32,442 nt of DNA from contig NZ_SMRP01000009.1 of assembly GCF_004353915.1 (NCBI RefSeq), positions 30,967 through 63,408 on the forward strand. Direction: 5' to 3'. The position numbers were made by a program, and so were the translations under genes. How positions within the stretch are numbered: position 1 is the stretch's first letter; each line of letters begins with the position of its first letter. This DNA is from Paraburkholderia silviterrae (GTDB taxonomy: Bacteria; Pseudomonadota; Gammaproteobacteria; Burkholderiales; Burkholderiaceae). Positions 1-8,257 of this stretch are shown in pieces. The notes beneath the pieces are model-generated. The model worked only from the letters and a program-made list of their open reading frames with translations, made no database searches and was not told the origin of the DNA.

Positions 1-32
1 TAAAACCAGAATAAAACCAGAACGAAACCGAT

Positions 33-581
33 TCAAATCGATTCCTGCACCGGATCACTCTGCACTGAGGAAACGTGATCGGCATCGATCCATTCATCAC
101 CATACAGCTCAGGCGTAGCATACCAGGAGCCGAAGTAACCCGTGCGATTGGGCGGCGCGAGCTCGATCAGAAACGCCGTCGAGGCGCCGAATTCGCCGCC
201 TATCGAGAAGCCCTGCAGCAGCCGCGCGACCAGCATCAAGAGCGGCGCGAGCAGGCCGGCCGTGGCATAGGTGGGCGCGAACGTCATGATCGCGGCGGAC
301 AGCGCCATGATGCCCATGCCGAGCGTCATCGCGGTCTTGCGCCCGTATTTGTCGCCGTAGAGGCCGAGCAGGACGCCGCCCACGGGCCGCATGAAAAATC
401 CGGCGCCGAACAAGGCGGTGGTGAGGAGGATCGCGTTCAGATCGGCGCCGTGCCCGGAGGGAAAGAACAGTTGGCTGATGATCGGCGTCATCGCCGCGAA
501 GATGGTGAAATCGAACCACTCCATTGCGTTGGCCGGCACGGCCGCAACGATGACACGCTTGACACCTGATTCGGTACGCAT
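33..581 (-). pseudogene. Truncated MHS-family MFS transporter
   Basis: The translation starts like a metabolite:H+ symporter (MHS, ProP/KgtP-like) of the major facilitator superfamily: a first membrane segment with AMEWFDFTIFAAM, then the loop motif GDKYGRKTA between TM2 and TM3, then LLQGFSIGGEFGAS and ELAPPNRTGYFGSWYA. Intact members have about 430 residues and 12 membrane segments. Here homology stops near residue 155, about position 120, and the frame runs on through an unrelated tail to a stop at 33. Only about five membrane segments remain, so transport is not expected. The chosen ATG (579-581) sits just before the conserved segment and has no convincing ribosome binding site. The frame is open upstream to 818, but that extension does not look like a transporter. 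The deletion junction is probably near 120. The substrate cannot be told. Confidence 0.75.
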
Positions 582-827
582 CGGTGTTGTCCGCTGAATA
601 GTTTGAGATTCTTGAGGCAGCGGCATGCCGTTCACGCGCGGATCCGGTGCCGCTTGCCATCCATGATATGGATATAACGCAAGAATAAAAACTAAAATGC
701 GTTTTGGAATCGTTTTTTTATGGAATGGAAATTCCGCGCGGATGCTAAGGGTAGAAGCATTTTTCCCTGCCCATTCATCCACATACGCTGGATTCGCATC
801 CAGTGATGCCAGCGGCAAGCCATGCAG
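582..827. other. Intergenic region upstream of the MFS remnant
   Basis: No convincing gene. The stretch around 670-740 is AT-rich for this genome. Read on the minus strand it contains TTATATCC-like sequence that could hold the old promoter of the truncated transporter. A short palindrome GGAAT-GGAA-ATTCC lies at 722-735. Open frames crossing this region have the composition of antisense noise. Confidence 0.35.
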
Positions 828-1058
828 TCATGCGCCGACATACTGGATGCCGTCACGCTGCCGTCCCTCGTCGAGCTCGCTGATTGCATCGACGCTTACC
901 AGCGTGTCCACCGCCGCGCGCCGATTCGAAACCAGCGCCCATGAGCGCCAGTCCGCGCCAGGCTCGCCGGCCGGCCGCACCTCGGACAGTGCCGCGCGCA
1001 ACGGTTCCCGATCCGGCGAAACGATCAGAAACCCTTCGCTGGAGACGGCGGCCTGCAT
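828..1058 (-). CDS. Possible small hypothetical protein
   Basis: A 76-residue frame whose codons are strongly GC-biased in the third position, as in real genes of this genome. It reads like a soluble protein (FLIVSPDREPLRAALSEV near the start, then an Ala/Val/Asp-rich part). I do not recognise the family. The ATG at 1056-1058 has no clear ribosome binding site. The frame is open further upstream to 1163, but that part overlaps a degenerate repeat and looks non-coding. It could be a genuine small gene or the eroded C-terminal piece of a larger one, since it lies between a pseudogene and the fimbrial operon. Confidence 0.3.
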   Translation of the reverse strand: MQAAVSSEGFLIVSPDREPLRAALSEVRPAGEPGADWRSWALVSNRRAAVDTLVSVDAISELDEGRQRDGIQYVGA

Positions 1059-1096
1059 CGATGCGATGCGCCGAACACGATCGGTTTGTCGGTCTT

Positions 1097-1156
1097 GTTT
1101 GGCGAAAGTGCCGAAAGCGAATTGGAATATATGTGTGGCGCCGGACCCCTGGTTTA
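1097..1156 (+). repeat. Degenerate 60-bp direct repeat, left copy
   Basis: Aligned by hand, this segment matches 8258-8316 at about 45 of 60 positions with one gap. Shared blocks include AAGCGAATTG, GGCGCC, GACCC and GTTTA in the same order and spacing. The two copies are in direct orientation and flank the fimbrial operon (1313-7913). Confidence 0.5.
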
Positions 1157-1312
1157 GCGTCAATCGGGTGCGTTATCTTTTCAGCAGGATTCCTGATGAT
1201 ATCGATTGGCCCGGCCTGTCGCCGTCAACTTGACAACGCCGTCGCAAGCACGCTGACACAGTCCCGGCCTGGCCTCCTCAGCTGGCTTCAGGAACCGTGC
1301 CTGCAGCTTGCG
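1157..1312. other. Region downstream of the fimbrial operon
   Basis: No gene is supported between the left repeat and the stop codon of the last fimbrial gene. The sequence is moderately GC-rich. I see no hairpin with a T-run that would be a confident terminator for the minus-strand operon. Confidence 0.3.
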
Positions 1313-2161
1313 TCAAGGCGCGATTTCGGCCTTGACGCTGTCGACCACGGGGATGCCGTCATCGTCGATCAGTGAGAACAGCACTTCGGCGCGTTCGCCC
1401 GCCTGGGCGTCGAGCGCATCGAGTGCGAGCGTGGCGGTGGAGAGCGGCGCGACCATGTCGGGCGTGATCTGCTGCGAGTGGCCGCCGGCCTTCACGAGGA
1501 CCGCGCTGAAGGATGCGTAGTAGGGCGTCGGATTGCCGATCCGGAGCGTGAGTTTGCCTCCGGCCTGCGCGAGCGAGAAGGTGAGCCGTTTCGGCAGTTC
1601 GCGCGACCCATAGGGCAGTCCGGCCGGGCGCACGAAGACCTTGATCTGCGTGCGCATCGTGACCGTCACGGCTTGCGCGTTGTCCGGCTGATGCTCTTTG
1701 AGCAAGCCCGGGATCTCGTACACGTTGAGCCAGAACAGCGATTCGCGGTCGGTCGGCAGCTTCTCGCCGGAGTGGATGATCCGCAGGCTGGTCTGGTCGC
1801 CCGCGGCCATGCGGAAAATCGGCGGCAGCACCACGAACGGAGCGGTCGATTCCTGGGGCACGGCGTCGATGCGGCCGTCGTCGACCCAGGCCTGGACCAG
1901 CACGGGCCAGGTGTTGGCGTTGAAGACCTGCAGCGACTGCTCGGTCTCGCCGGCGGGAAAAATCACGCGCGATACTTCGGGCGTCACGCCCGCATGAGCG
2001 GGCAGGCTCAGCGCGGCGGCCAGCAGTGCCGCCACGCTGAGCGCGAGTGTGGCGAGGCGGCAGAGGCGGCGAAGGCGAACGGGCCACCAGAGCTCCGCCC
2101 GCGCATGACGGCCGCGCGGCCCTGATTCGCGTGCGCGAACACGGTAAGGCTCAGCGCACAT
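1313..2161 (-). CDS. Second periplasmic pilus chaperone (PapD/FimC family)
   Basis: A periplasmic chaperone that would hold pilus subunits by donor-strand complementation and deliver them to the usher. An arginine-rich N-terminus is followed by a hydrophobic signal segment ending in LPAHA. The mature N-terminus carries the G1-type motif SRVIFPAGETEQSLQVFN with the conserved Arg. FVVLPPIFRMAAGDQTSLRI and RTQIKVFVRPAGL carry the conserved hydrophobic pattern and the Lys that anchors the subunit carboxylate. The protein has 282 residues, slightly long because of the N-terminus. The ATG at 2159-2161 lies 13 bases after the adhesin stop; a GTG at 2183-2185 overlapping that stop is an alternative. 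It is the last gene of the operon. A second chaperone next to the adhesin suggests it is dedicated to that subunit, which is inference. Confidence 0.88.
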   Translation of the reverse strand: MCAEPYRVRARESGPRGRHARAELWWPVRLRRLCRLATLALSVAALLAAALSLPAHAGVTPEVSRVIFPAGETEQSLQVFNANTWPVLVQAWVDDGRIDAVPQESTAPFVVLPPIFRMAAGDQTSLRIIHSGEKLPTDRESLFWLNVYEIPGLLKEHQPDNAQAVTVTMRTQIKVFVRPAGLPYGSRELPKRLTFSLAQAGGKLTLRIGNPTPYYASFSAVLVKAGGHSQQITPDMVAPLSTATLALDALDAQAGERAEVLFSLIDDDGIPVVDSVKAEIAP

Positions 2162-2174
2162 GTTGTGGTCGGCT

Positions 2175-3605
2175 TTACTGGACACGGACGATGACCTGGG
2201 CGGTGGCGTTGTAGCGGCCGGGCGTGATGGCCACCGTTCCCGGCGCGAAGGCCTTGAAGGTCGCGTTGATCTTGCGCGTGTACGAAGTCAATCCTGTGCC
2301 CGGCGACCCGGTCGAGGTCGCGTCGTTCAGGACGGGATCCCAGCCATCGTTCGCGCCGCCCAGCGTGACATACTGGTTCGTGAGGAAGTTAAGCGCACCG
2401 CCGCCCGGTCTCGTCAGGGCGACGCCGACGCCGGTCGCCACCGAAGGATCCGTGCCGTAGCCGTCGGAAAGCAGGTAGGTCACGCCGCTGCCGGTGGTCG
2501 TGAGTTCCGCCGCGACCGCGGCCCGTGCATTGGCTGGCTGTGCGAGGATGCCGAGCGCGGTCTGGTTAGCCGCGGTGCCGCTCGCGAAGGCGCCCATGCC
2601 CGATGGGGTCGTGGTCTGGCATTGCATCTGGATCGTCACGGGCAACTGACGGGTGACGCCCTGATTCAGCTCTCTCACGGTAATCAGCGGAAACGAGACG
2701 ACCGGCGTGGCATAGGTCACGGCGCAGGTTGCCGTTCGCCTGATGTAGACGCTGTTATACGGCGTAATCGCTCCCGGCCAGCGGCCGTAAAACCCGTCGT
2801 ATGCCACGTTGTGGTCGGCACCGATCTTGACGTTGCCGCCGAAGTTGGGCGCGACGAATGCCACGTAACCCACCGGCTGTGTGTAGGACCAGTAGCCGGG
2901 GTTGGCGGAGGTGTTGGAATAGTAGGCGGTGCAGGCGTTGCACTGGAAGAATTCGAGCTTGTAGTGGCTGAAGTTCTTGGCCTTCACGAGCAGCCAGCCC
3001 TGGCTGTCCTTGTCGAGGCCCGTCATCTGCCGGGCATTCCAATAGCGGGAGACGTACTGTCCCGTCGTGAGATTGGTGATGCGCGATACGAGGCCCTTGT
3101 AATAGGTGTAATAGGTGCCTGGGATGCCGGAGACTGCGCTCGCGTCCCACTTGCCGGCATAGTCGTTGTCGCCGTTGGTCGAGTAGAACTCTTGCAGGCC
3201 ATTGGCCGTGGCGGGCTCGGGCGAGCAGCGCCACAGGACCTGTTCGGGGCTGTAGGTGCCCACGCCGTTGGATCCCATGTTGTAGACGGGCGAAACGCCG
3301 CTGCCAACCAGCGTGCCGTCGGGCACGAAGGGCGGGGTGTTGATCGTGACGGTCATCGGGTAGGCGCCTTGTCCCGCCGTATCGGTCGAGCCCACCCAGT
3401 TCGTCGTGATCGTGCCGGGATCGGTGTAGTACGCGCTGTTCGGGTCGGTGGTGAGGCCCGTGATCTTGTAGCAACCCGTTGCCGTGGACACCGCCCACGA
3501 CGACGTGGGCAGGCCCAGGCCGAGGGCGCAGGCGAAGAGCGCCAGCCAGGCGGTTCGACGCGCGCTGAGCGCGTGTGCAAGGGAGTTCATGAATCTGCCG
3601 GACAT
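2175..3605 (-). CDS. Fimbrial tip adhesin, two-domain
   Basis: A secreted tip subunit of about 476 residues, far longer than a single pilin domain. A signal peptide (hydrophobic core WLALFACALGLGL, cleavage near SSWA) leads into a large N-terminal domain rich in Tyr, Gly, Thr and Asn, with cysteines in TGCYKITG, LWRCSPEP and FFQCNACTAYYS; this is probably the receptor-binding domain. A pilin-like C-terminal domain starts near PLITVRELNQGVTRQLPV and ends in YNATAQVIVRVQ, an alternating strand suited to donor-strand exchange. The ATG at 3603-3605 is preferred because GAGAG lies about 8 bases upstream and the signal peptide follows. An ATG at 3720-3722 overlaps the usher stop (ATGA) and would add 39 residues before the signal peptide. 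The ligand is unknown. The position after the usher fits an adhesin gene. Confidence 0.85.
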   Translation of the reverse strand: MSGRFMNSLAHALSARRTAWLALFACALGLGLPTSSWAVSTATGCYKITGLTTDPNSAYYTDPGTITTNWVGSTDTAGQGAYPMTVTINTPPFVPDGTLVGSGVSPVYNMGSNGVGTYSPEQVLWRCSPEPATANGLQEFYSTNGDNDYAGKWDASAVSGIPGTYYTYYKGLVSRITNLTTGQYVSRYWNARQMTGLDKDSQGWLLVKAKNFSHYKLEFFQCNACTAYYSNTSANPGYWSYTQPVGYVAFVAPNFGGNVKIGADHNVAYDGFYGRWPGAITPYNSVYIRRTATCAVTYATPVVSFPLITVRELNQGVTRQLPVTIQMQCQTTTPSGMGAFASGTAANQTALGILAQPANARAAVAAELTTTGSGVTYLLSDGYGTDPSVATGVGVALTRPGGGALNFLTNQYVTLGGANDGWDPVLNDATSTGSPGTGLTSYTRKINATFKAFAPGTVAITPGRYNATAQVIVRVQ

Positions 3606-3718
3606 GGATGTGACTCTCGATTGCGGATCTTGTCTGTCGATGGTGGACCGGTGCGGCCGGGCGCCGGCCTGCGCGCCCGGGTTCGCCGCCGGTCTCGTTG
3701 CGTTGAGCAGGGCGTCGC

Positions 3719-6502
3719 TCATTGCCTGGCCGACGCTTCGACGGGGGTGCAGCCGGCCGTCAGGTTCACCAGGGCGGCCTTGGGATCCTGCCCGCTGACG
3801 TCATAAGGAATCGTGCAGCGGTCTTCGTGCCGCTCGCCCCACTTCACGGTGACGACGCCACGATCCGACGGCACGCGCGCATAGAGCTGGCCGCCCTGGC
3901 CGACCATGCCGATGGCTGCGCCGTCGCTGTTCAGGACGTCTGCGCCGAGCGGCAGGGGCTTGCCGTCCGGCAGCGTGGAGCGGATCAGCACGGCATGACC
4001 GGTCAAGGTCGAGAAGCGCAGCAGCACGGCCGAGCCAGGGTAGGGCGCGACGCGCAGCTGGTTGCCCGTGAGCTCCGCACGGGTGCCGATGCCCTTGCTG
4101 TCGAGCGCGACGTCGTTGTAGCGATAGGGCGTGAGCGATGGCACGATCGCATAGCCCCAGCGGTCCACCTGCGCGCCCTGACCGTTGCGCACCGTCGCGC
4201 CTTCGGCGCCCTTGGCCTCGACCACGCCGAACGTGTCGGAGAGATATGGCCCGAGCGTGACGCCGCCGCTGTGCGCGACCGCCGACCCGCGCGCCGTGGC
4301 GCCGCCCTGCCAGAAGCCGTTGCCCTGCGAGTAGCTCGCGCCCATCGTGATCATCGACAGGTTCTTCTGGATGTTGCCGCTGATGCTGCGCTGGCCGTCG
4401 CCCGTTTGCGCCGTGCCCGTGAGGCCGTAGCTGACGGTCTGCGCCTCGTCGGCGATGCCGGAGACCGAGGTCTGATAAGTGCTGCTCGAATGCGAGTCGA
4501 GCGTGACACCGCCGGACACCGACGCGGCGCGCGGCCCGGAGCCGAACGGAATCGTCACGGTCGCCATGAACGTGTTCGAGGTCGGATACTGGGCGCCTGT
4601 CTGGACGCCGGTCTGCCCGCCGCCTGCGTAGAAGCCCGGTCCGTTCGTCGCGTAGAGCGGCCCGGTGTGCTGGCGCACGAACGTCAGGTTGTAGCTCAAC
4701 GACTTGAAATGGTTGTTGTAGCTGATCTGGAACTGCGTATCGCGCGCCTTGGCCCCGTAGTAGTTGCTCACGCCGAGCGAGAACGACAGCGAACCGAAGC
4801 TGTTGAAGTTCTGGTTCACGTTGACCGTGAACTGGTTGCGCTGCTGGTAGGTGCTCGATGACCAGTTCTGGCCGTTCTGCCAGGCGGCGCGCGCGCCGAG
4901 CGCGTCGACGAAATCGCGATAGCCGCTCGTCGAATAGCGGTAGCCGGCGAGCGCGAAATTGGTCTGGGTGGCCTCGATCGTATGGCTGTAGGTGACGGAG
5001 CCGAGCCAGCCGTTGGTGTGATGGCCGGTCACGTCGAGCGCGTTCGACCACGACGCGTTCACGCCAACTGCGCCGATGGGGGTGGAGAACACCGCGCCCG
5101 CGAGCAGCGCCTGGTAGTCGTTGGCGAGGCGCGTGGCGCTGTTGAGCGTGATGCTGTTGGTCAGGCCGCGCTCGTAGGTCAGGTCCGCGAACGTGGCATT
5201 CGCGCCCTCGACCTGGCGCACCTTGCCGAGCGTGACGCTGTAGTGGGACGAGCCCGCGCGCCGCGAGCTCGGCACGGCCGAGAACGGCACCACGAACGAG
5301 GACACCTGCCCGTTCGCTTCGAACACCTGGACGGTCAGGTCGCCCTGGAAGCTGGTCGGGTTGAGATCAGTAATCCTGAATGGTCCGGGCGCGACCGTCG
5401 TTTGATAGATCGTGTTGCCATTCTGGCTGATGACCACGCGCGCATTGGTATTCGCGATGCCGGTCACCACGGGTGCGTAGCCCTGCATCGAATCGGGCAG
5501 GGAACGCTCGTCGGTTTCGAGATGAAAACCGGTATAGCCGACCGAACTCAGCAGGTTGCCGCTGGTGTAGTTCTGTCCGACGACGAGATCGCTGCCGATT
5601 TGCGGCAGGGGCCGCTCGGCATAGGCGCGGATGTTGTTCCAGCGCGAGTAGTGGTAATTGTCGCCGTCCGAATAAGTGAAGGCGGACTGCTGATGCAGGC
5701 GCCAGAGCCCGACGTTGACGCCCGCGTTCAGGCCGGCGTAGAACGAGTCGCCCTTGTAGCCGTGCGCCGACGACGTGTAGTAGTTGGTGTCGTAATTGAC
5801 GTAGGCCATGGTCTGGCCGGCGTCGAGGCTCTTGACGTCGATCGATCCGCGCGGCGTGCTTTTCATCATCGCCTGGGGGACGCTGATATCGAGGCGCAGG
5901 CGCGACAGGTCGAATGTCGTGGACGCGCCTGCGATGCGCTTGGCGACCGGCAGGCATTCCCCGGGCGTGTTTGTGCCGCCGGCCTGGTCCGCGCCGGCGG
6001 CCGTGCCGCTCTGGCTGCCCGGCAGCGGCGCCTCGGCGGGCGCGGCATTGGCGTGCTCGTCGCCGGACTGGATGCCCGAGACGAGCACGCCGCTTTCGCG
6101 CAGGAACCCATCGCTCAGGCAGGGGTAGAGCTCACCGTCCTGGGCCGTGCGAAACTCGACGGCCATGCGCGAAATGAAGTTGCTGTTCAGGTAGATGTCC
6201 ACCTGATAGCGGCCCGGGTCGATGACGCTCGCCTTGTTGTAGCGCTCGATGTCGGCCACGCCCAGCGACGAGCCGAGCAGAAGCCGGCTGTCGAAGTTGT
6301 AGGCGAGCGTGGACGGCGCGGCCGCGCCGGAATCGCTCGCGTCGATATCGACAGGCGCGGCGTACACCGGGAGGGACGGCACCGCGAAACCCAGCGCGAC
6401 CATGCTGAGCGACAGCCGGGAGGCCGCATGCAGGTCTTTTCTCGAGGCGTGTTTCGCCGCGCGGCGCGCAGGGCGCGCCGCGTCCTGAACCGGGCGCGTC
6501 AT
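3719..6502 (-). CDS. Outer membrane fimbrial usher (FimD/PapC family)
   Basis: The outer membrane assembly platform that accepts chaperone-subunit complexes and threads the growing pilus outward. About 927 residues, normal for ushers. An Arg-rich leader and signal segment precede the N-terminal targeting domain (LAYNFDSRLLLGSS, RYQVDIYLNSNFISRM). The Tyr, Gly and Asn-rich middle forms the 24-strand barrel with the plug, with typical signatures such as PFRITDLNPTSFQGDLTVQV. The C-terminal domains end with a cysteine pair (DRCTIPYDV and TAGCTP). The ATG at 6500-6502 directly follows the chaperone TGA (6504-6506), so the two are translationally coupled. An earlier in-frame start at 6556 would overlap the chaperone and is less likely. 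The stop overlaps a possible upstream start of the adhesin. Confidence 0.93.
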   Translation of the reverse strand: MTRPVQDAARPARRAAKHASRKDLHAASRLSLSMVALGFAVPSLPVYAAPVDIDASDSGAAAPSTLAYNFDSRLLLGSSLGVADIERYNKASVIDPGRYQVDIYLNSNFISRMAVEFRTAQDGELYPCLSDGFLRESGVLVSGIQSGDEHANAAPAEAPLPGSQSGTAAGADQAGGTNTPGECLPVAKRIAGASTTFDLSRLRLDISVPQAMMKSTPRGSIDVKSLDAGQTMAYVNYDTNYYTSSAHGYKGDSFYAGLNAGVNVGLWRLHQQSAFTYSDGDNYHYSRWNNIRAYAERPLPQIGSDLVVGQNYTSGNLLSSVGYTGFHLETDERSLPDSMQGYAPVVTGIANTNARVVISQNGNTIYQTTVAPGPFRITDLNPTSFQGDLTVQVFEANGQVSSFVVPFSAVPSSRRAGSSHYSVTLGKVRQVEGANATFADLTYERGLTNSITLNSATRLANDYQALLAGAVFSTPIGAVGVNASWSNALDVTGHHTNGWLGSVTYSHTIEATQTNFALAGYRYSTSGYRDFVDALGARAAWQNGQNWSSSTYQQRNQFTVNVNQNFNSFGSLSFSLGVSNYYGAKARDTQFQISYNNHFKSLSYNLTFVRQHTGPLYATNGPGFYAGGGQTGVQTGAQYPTSNTFMATVTIPFGSGPRAASVSGGVTLDSHSSSTYQTSVSGIADEAQTVSYGLTGTAQTGDGQRSISGNIQKNLSMITMGASYSQGNGFWQGGATARGSAVAHSGGVTLGPYLSDTFGVVEAKGAEGATVRNGQGAQVDRWGYAIVPSLTPYRYNDVALDSKGIGTRAELTGNQLRVAPYPGSAVLLRFSTLTGHAVLIRSTLPDGKPLPLGADVLNSDGAAIGMVGQGGQLYARVPSDRGVVTVKWGERHEDRCTIPYDVSGQDPKAALVNLTAGCTPVEASARQ

Positions 6503-6503
6503 C

Positions 6504-7262
6504 TCAGTTCTTTCCCGTCGTGCCGGTGAGCGGATACTCGGCGTCGCGGATTGCACCGTAGTCGTCGATGTACTTCACTTTCACGCGCACCGCGGCGGTG
6601 TCATCGATGCGCGCGGATTCGACCGGCCAGCTTTGCCCGGAATGCGGCGCGATCATGGTCGGCGTGAAGTTCGAGACATGCGAGCCGCTGACGAGACTGC
6701 CCTCGATGAGCGAGATGTAGTAGCCCGATGCGTTGTTCGCGCTCACCCGCCATTTGCCGGCTTCGCTCTCAAGATGGAAACTCAACTGCTCAGGCGCTTT
6801 CTGTGCGCTGCCTGCGATGCCTGCCGGGCGATAGAAGATCTTGAGCCGGTTGCGCAGCATCACCAGCATCTGGTTCTGGTCGGCGTAAGCACGGTTGAGG
6901 GAAGGGATCTCCAGGGTGTTCAGGTAGAACACCGATTCACGATCTTGGGGCAGTTCCTTGCCGGTAAACATGAGGCGGACGGCCTGTCCGGCTTTCGGAT
7001 CGATCCTGAAAACCGGCGGCGTGACGACGAAGGGGGCGTCGGCGGTCTGGGGCGTGGACCCCGGATCGCCGGAGTCGATCCACAGCTGCATGACGCTTGG
7101 CGAGTCATTCTGGCTCGTGAACTGCACGGTCTGCTCGCGCGCGTCGGCGGGGTAGATCACCCGGGTCGCGGGCATGATGACGCTGGCGCTTCCTGGTTGC
7201 GCCGCCAGAGCCAGCACCAGCGGCGCCATCACCTTGAATAGTTTCGCGTTGAACCACGTCAT
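6504..7262 (-). CDS. Periplasmic pilus chaperone (PapD/FimC family)
   Basis: The main fimbrial chaperone, acting in the periplasm on the major pilin and other subunits. A signal peptide (VMAPLVLALAAQPGSA) precedes the mature start VIMPATRVIYPADAREQTVQ, which carries the conserved cleft Arg. APFVVTPPVFRIDPKAGQAV and RNRLKIFYRPAGI are the domain-1 hallmarks, the latter with the conserved Lys. Domain 2 follows with ASGYYISLIEGSLV. The protein has 252 residues, the family norm. It is second in the operon, about 100 bases after the pilin gene, and is followed without a gap by the usher. Those 100 bases hold strong hairpins that may lower its expression relative to the pilin. Confidence 0.93.
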   Translation of the reverse strand: MTWFNAKLFKVMAPLVLALAAQPGSASVIMPATRVIYPADAREQTVQFTSQNDSPSVMQLWIDSGDPGSTPQTADAPFVVTPPVFRIDPKAGQAVRLMFTGKELPQDRESVFYLNTLEIPSLNRAYADQNQMLVMLRNRLKIFYRPAGIAGSAQKAPEQLSFHLESEAGKWRVSANNASGYYISLIEGSLVSGSHVSNFTPTMIAPHSGQSWPVESARIDDTAAVRVKVKYIDDYGAIRDAEYPLTGTTGKN

Positions 7263-7313
7263 GCCGTTTTTACCTTCTTTGCAGAGCGATTGAGAAGCCG
7301 GGCCTGGAAGCCT

Positions 7314-7342
7314 CCGGGCCCGGTTTCGGGCGCCGGGCCCGG
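7314..7342 (-). promoter_or_regulatory. Hairpin between pilin and chaperone genes
   Basis: CCGGGCCCGG occurs twice, at 7314-7323 and 7333-7342. Each copy is itself a palindrome and the two can pair with each other across a 9-base loop. No T-run follows on the minus strand. This is probably an attenuator or an mRNA stability element that lets the major pilin be made in excess over assembly proteins, a layout common in fimbrial operons. The role is inferred. Confidence 0.5.
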
Positions 7343-7361
7343 CGGGACAGGCGCTCGAGTC

Positions 7362-7913
7362 TTACTGATAGCTGACTGCGTACTGCACGCTACCCAGCAC
7401 CGAACCGGCGGTTGCGCTACCCGTTGCGCTGTAGTAGCGAACAGCGAAGTTGTACGTCGCCGAGGTCGCGCCAGCAGCGAGGCTCAGACCGGGAGCGGCA
7501 TAGCCCGTGGCGCCGAGCAGGCTGAACGGCGTCGACGGCGCGGTGGGATCCAGCAGTTGCAGAGCTACGCTGCCTGCGGTGCCGGTGTTGCCGAGGTTAC
7601 CGTTGCTGTCGACCTGGTTGCCGACGAACACCGTTTTGATCGGCGTCGCGCTCGACTGCGACGTACAGCCGGTCACGCCGACCGTGAAGTTGGTCGTGCC
7701 GGCGTTGCTGCCCGCAGTCGCGAGAGCCGCGGTCGAGACGGTGGGCAGGAGCACCGTCGGATTGGCTGCGTTGCCGTTGATCGTGACCGCGCAGGTCTGG
7801 GTCGTCACTTCACCCTGGAAGTTGATGGTGTTGCCGCTGCCTGCGTACGCCATGGCCGGAGCGGTGACAGCCGCAACCACTGCGATCGCGGCGAGTTTTT
7901 TGTTGAGGGTCAT
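7362..7913 (-). CDS. Major fimbrial subunit (FimA-like pilin)
   Basis: The structural pilin, exported to the periplasm and polymerised by the usher. It has 183 residues. The signal peptide (KKLAAIAVVAAVTAPAMAYA) is followed by the donor strand region and the typical start NTINFQGEVTTQTCAVTING, whose Cys pairs with the one in GVTGCTSQS. The C-terminus ends in GSVQYAVSYQ, the beta-zipper with the penultimate Tyr used in chaperone recognition. Composition is rich in Thr, Ala, Gly, Ser and Asn, typical of the family. The start ATG (7911-7913) has AGGAAAAG about 8 bases upstream. It is the first gene of the minus-strand operon and has the promoter region beyond 7914. Confidence 0.95.
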   Translation of the reverse strand: MTLNKKLAAIAVVAAVTAPAMAYAGSGNTINFQGEVTTQTCAVTINGNAANPTVLLPTVSTAALATAGSNAGTTNFTVGVTGCTSQSSATPIKTVFVGNQVDSNGNLGNTGTAGSVALQLLDPTAPSTPFSLLGATGYAAPGLSLAAGATSATYNFAVRYYSATGSATAGSVLGSVQYAVSYQ

Positions 7914-8040
7914 TGACTTTTCCTATTCAGTTGATTGGATGGATAAGAATAAAAGTTGGTATTCTCAAAATGCATAGGACTTTTCCTAGATTTGCTCCCG
8001 CTACCTTTGGGAAAAAATGAGGTACAAAGGCTGCCTCTTT
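7914..8040 (-). promoter_or_regulatory. Fimbrial operon promoter region with heptad palindrome
   Basis: The sequence GACTTTTCCTA occurs at 7915-7925 and again at 7978-7988, 63 bases apart in direct orientation. The upstream copy is part of a 14-bp palindrome TAGGA-CTTT-TCCTA (7975-7988). The downstream copy, read on the minus strand, doubles as the pilin ribosome binding site. Between them on the minus strand, TTGAGA and TATCCA 17 bases apart are a weak candidate sigma-70 promoter. TTTCCTA is the heptad reported for Bordetella BvgA, so a LuxR/NarL-type response regulator is a reasonable guess. This is inference. Confidence 0.4.
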
Positions 8041-8257
8041 GATATGAGGTCGCCGAATGGAGGCGCGTCCTACAGGAGGATCGGGATCTGCTCAGATTGT
8101 TCTGTCAGCGTATGGCTGGCGCAGGAGGCTGGAAAACTCCAGGAACAATATTCTGGATACCTATGTATTTGAAGCTGCGGCACCAGCGAAGCGCGCACCA
8201 GGGGGGCGAACGCCGGCGGGCATCCGGACATTGATCAGGAATCCATGGTTGATGAGC
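8041..8257. other. Intergenic region between pilin promoter and transporter leader
   Basis: No supported gene. A plus-strand frame at 8057-8266 exists but has no recognisable motif or ribosome binding site. Nothing palindromic of note was seen apart from short runs. Confidence 0.3.

Noticed and set aside
2160..3806. Long plus-strand open frame (548 codons) opposite the adhesin gene
   Set aside because: Antisense to a well-supported gene, rich in Arg, Gly and Val with no family motif; a by-product of GC-biased third positions.
4982..6529. Plus-strand open frame of 515 codons opposite the usher
   Set aside because: Mirror of usher codons; low-complexity Arg/Ala/Val content, no start signal.
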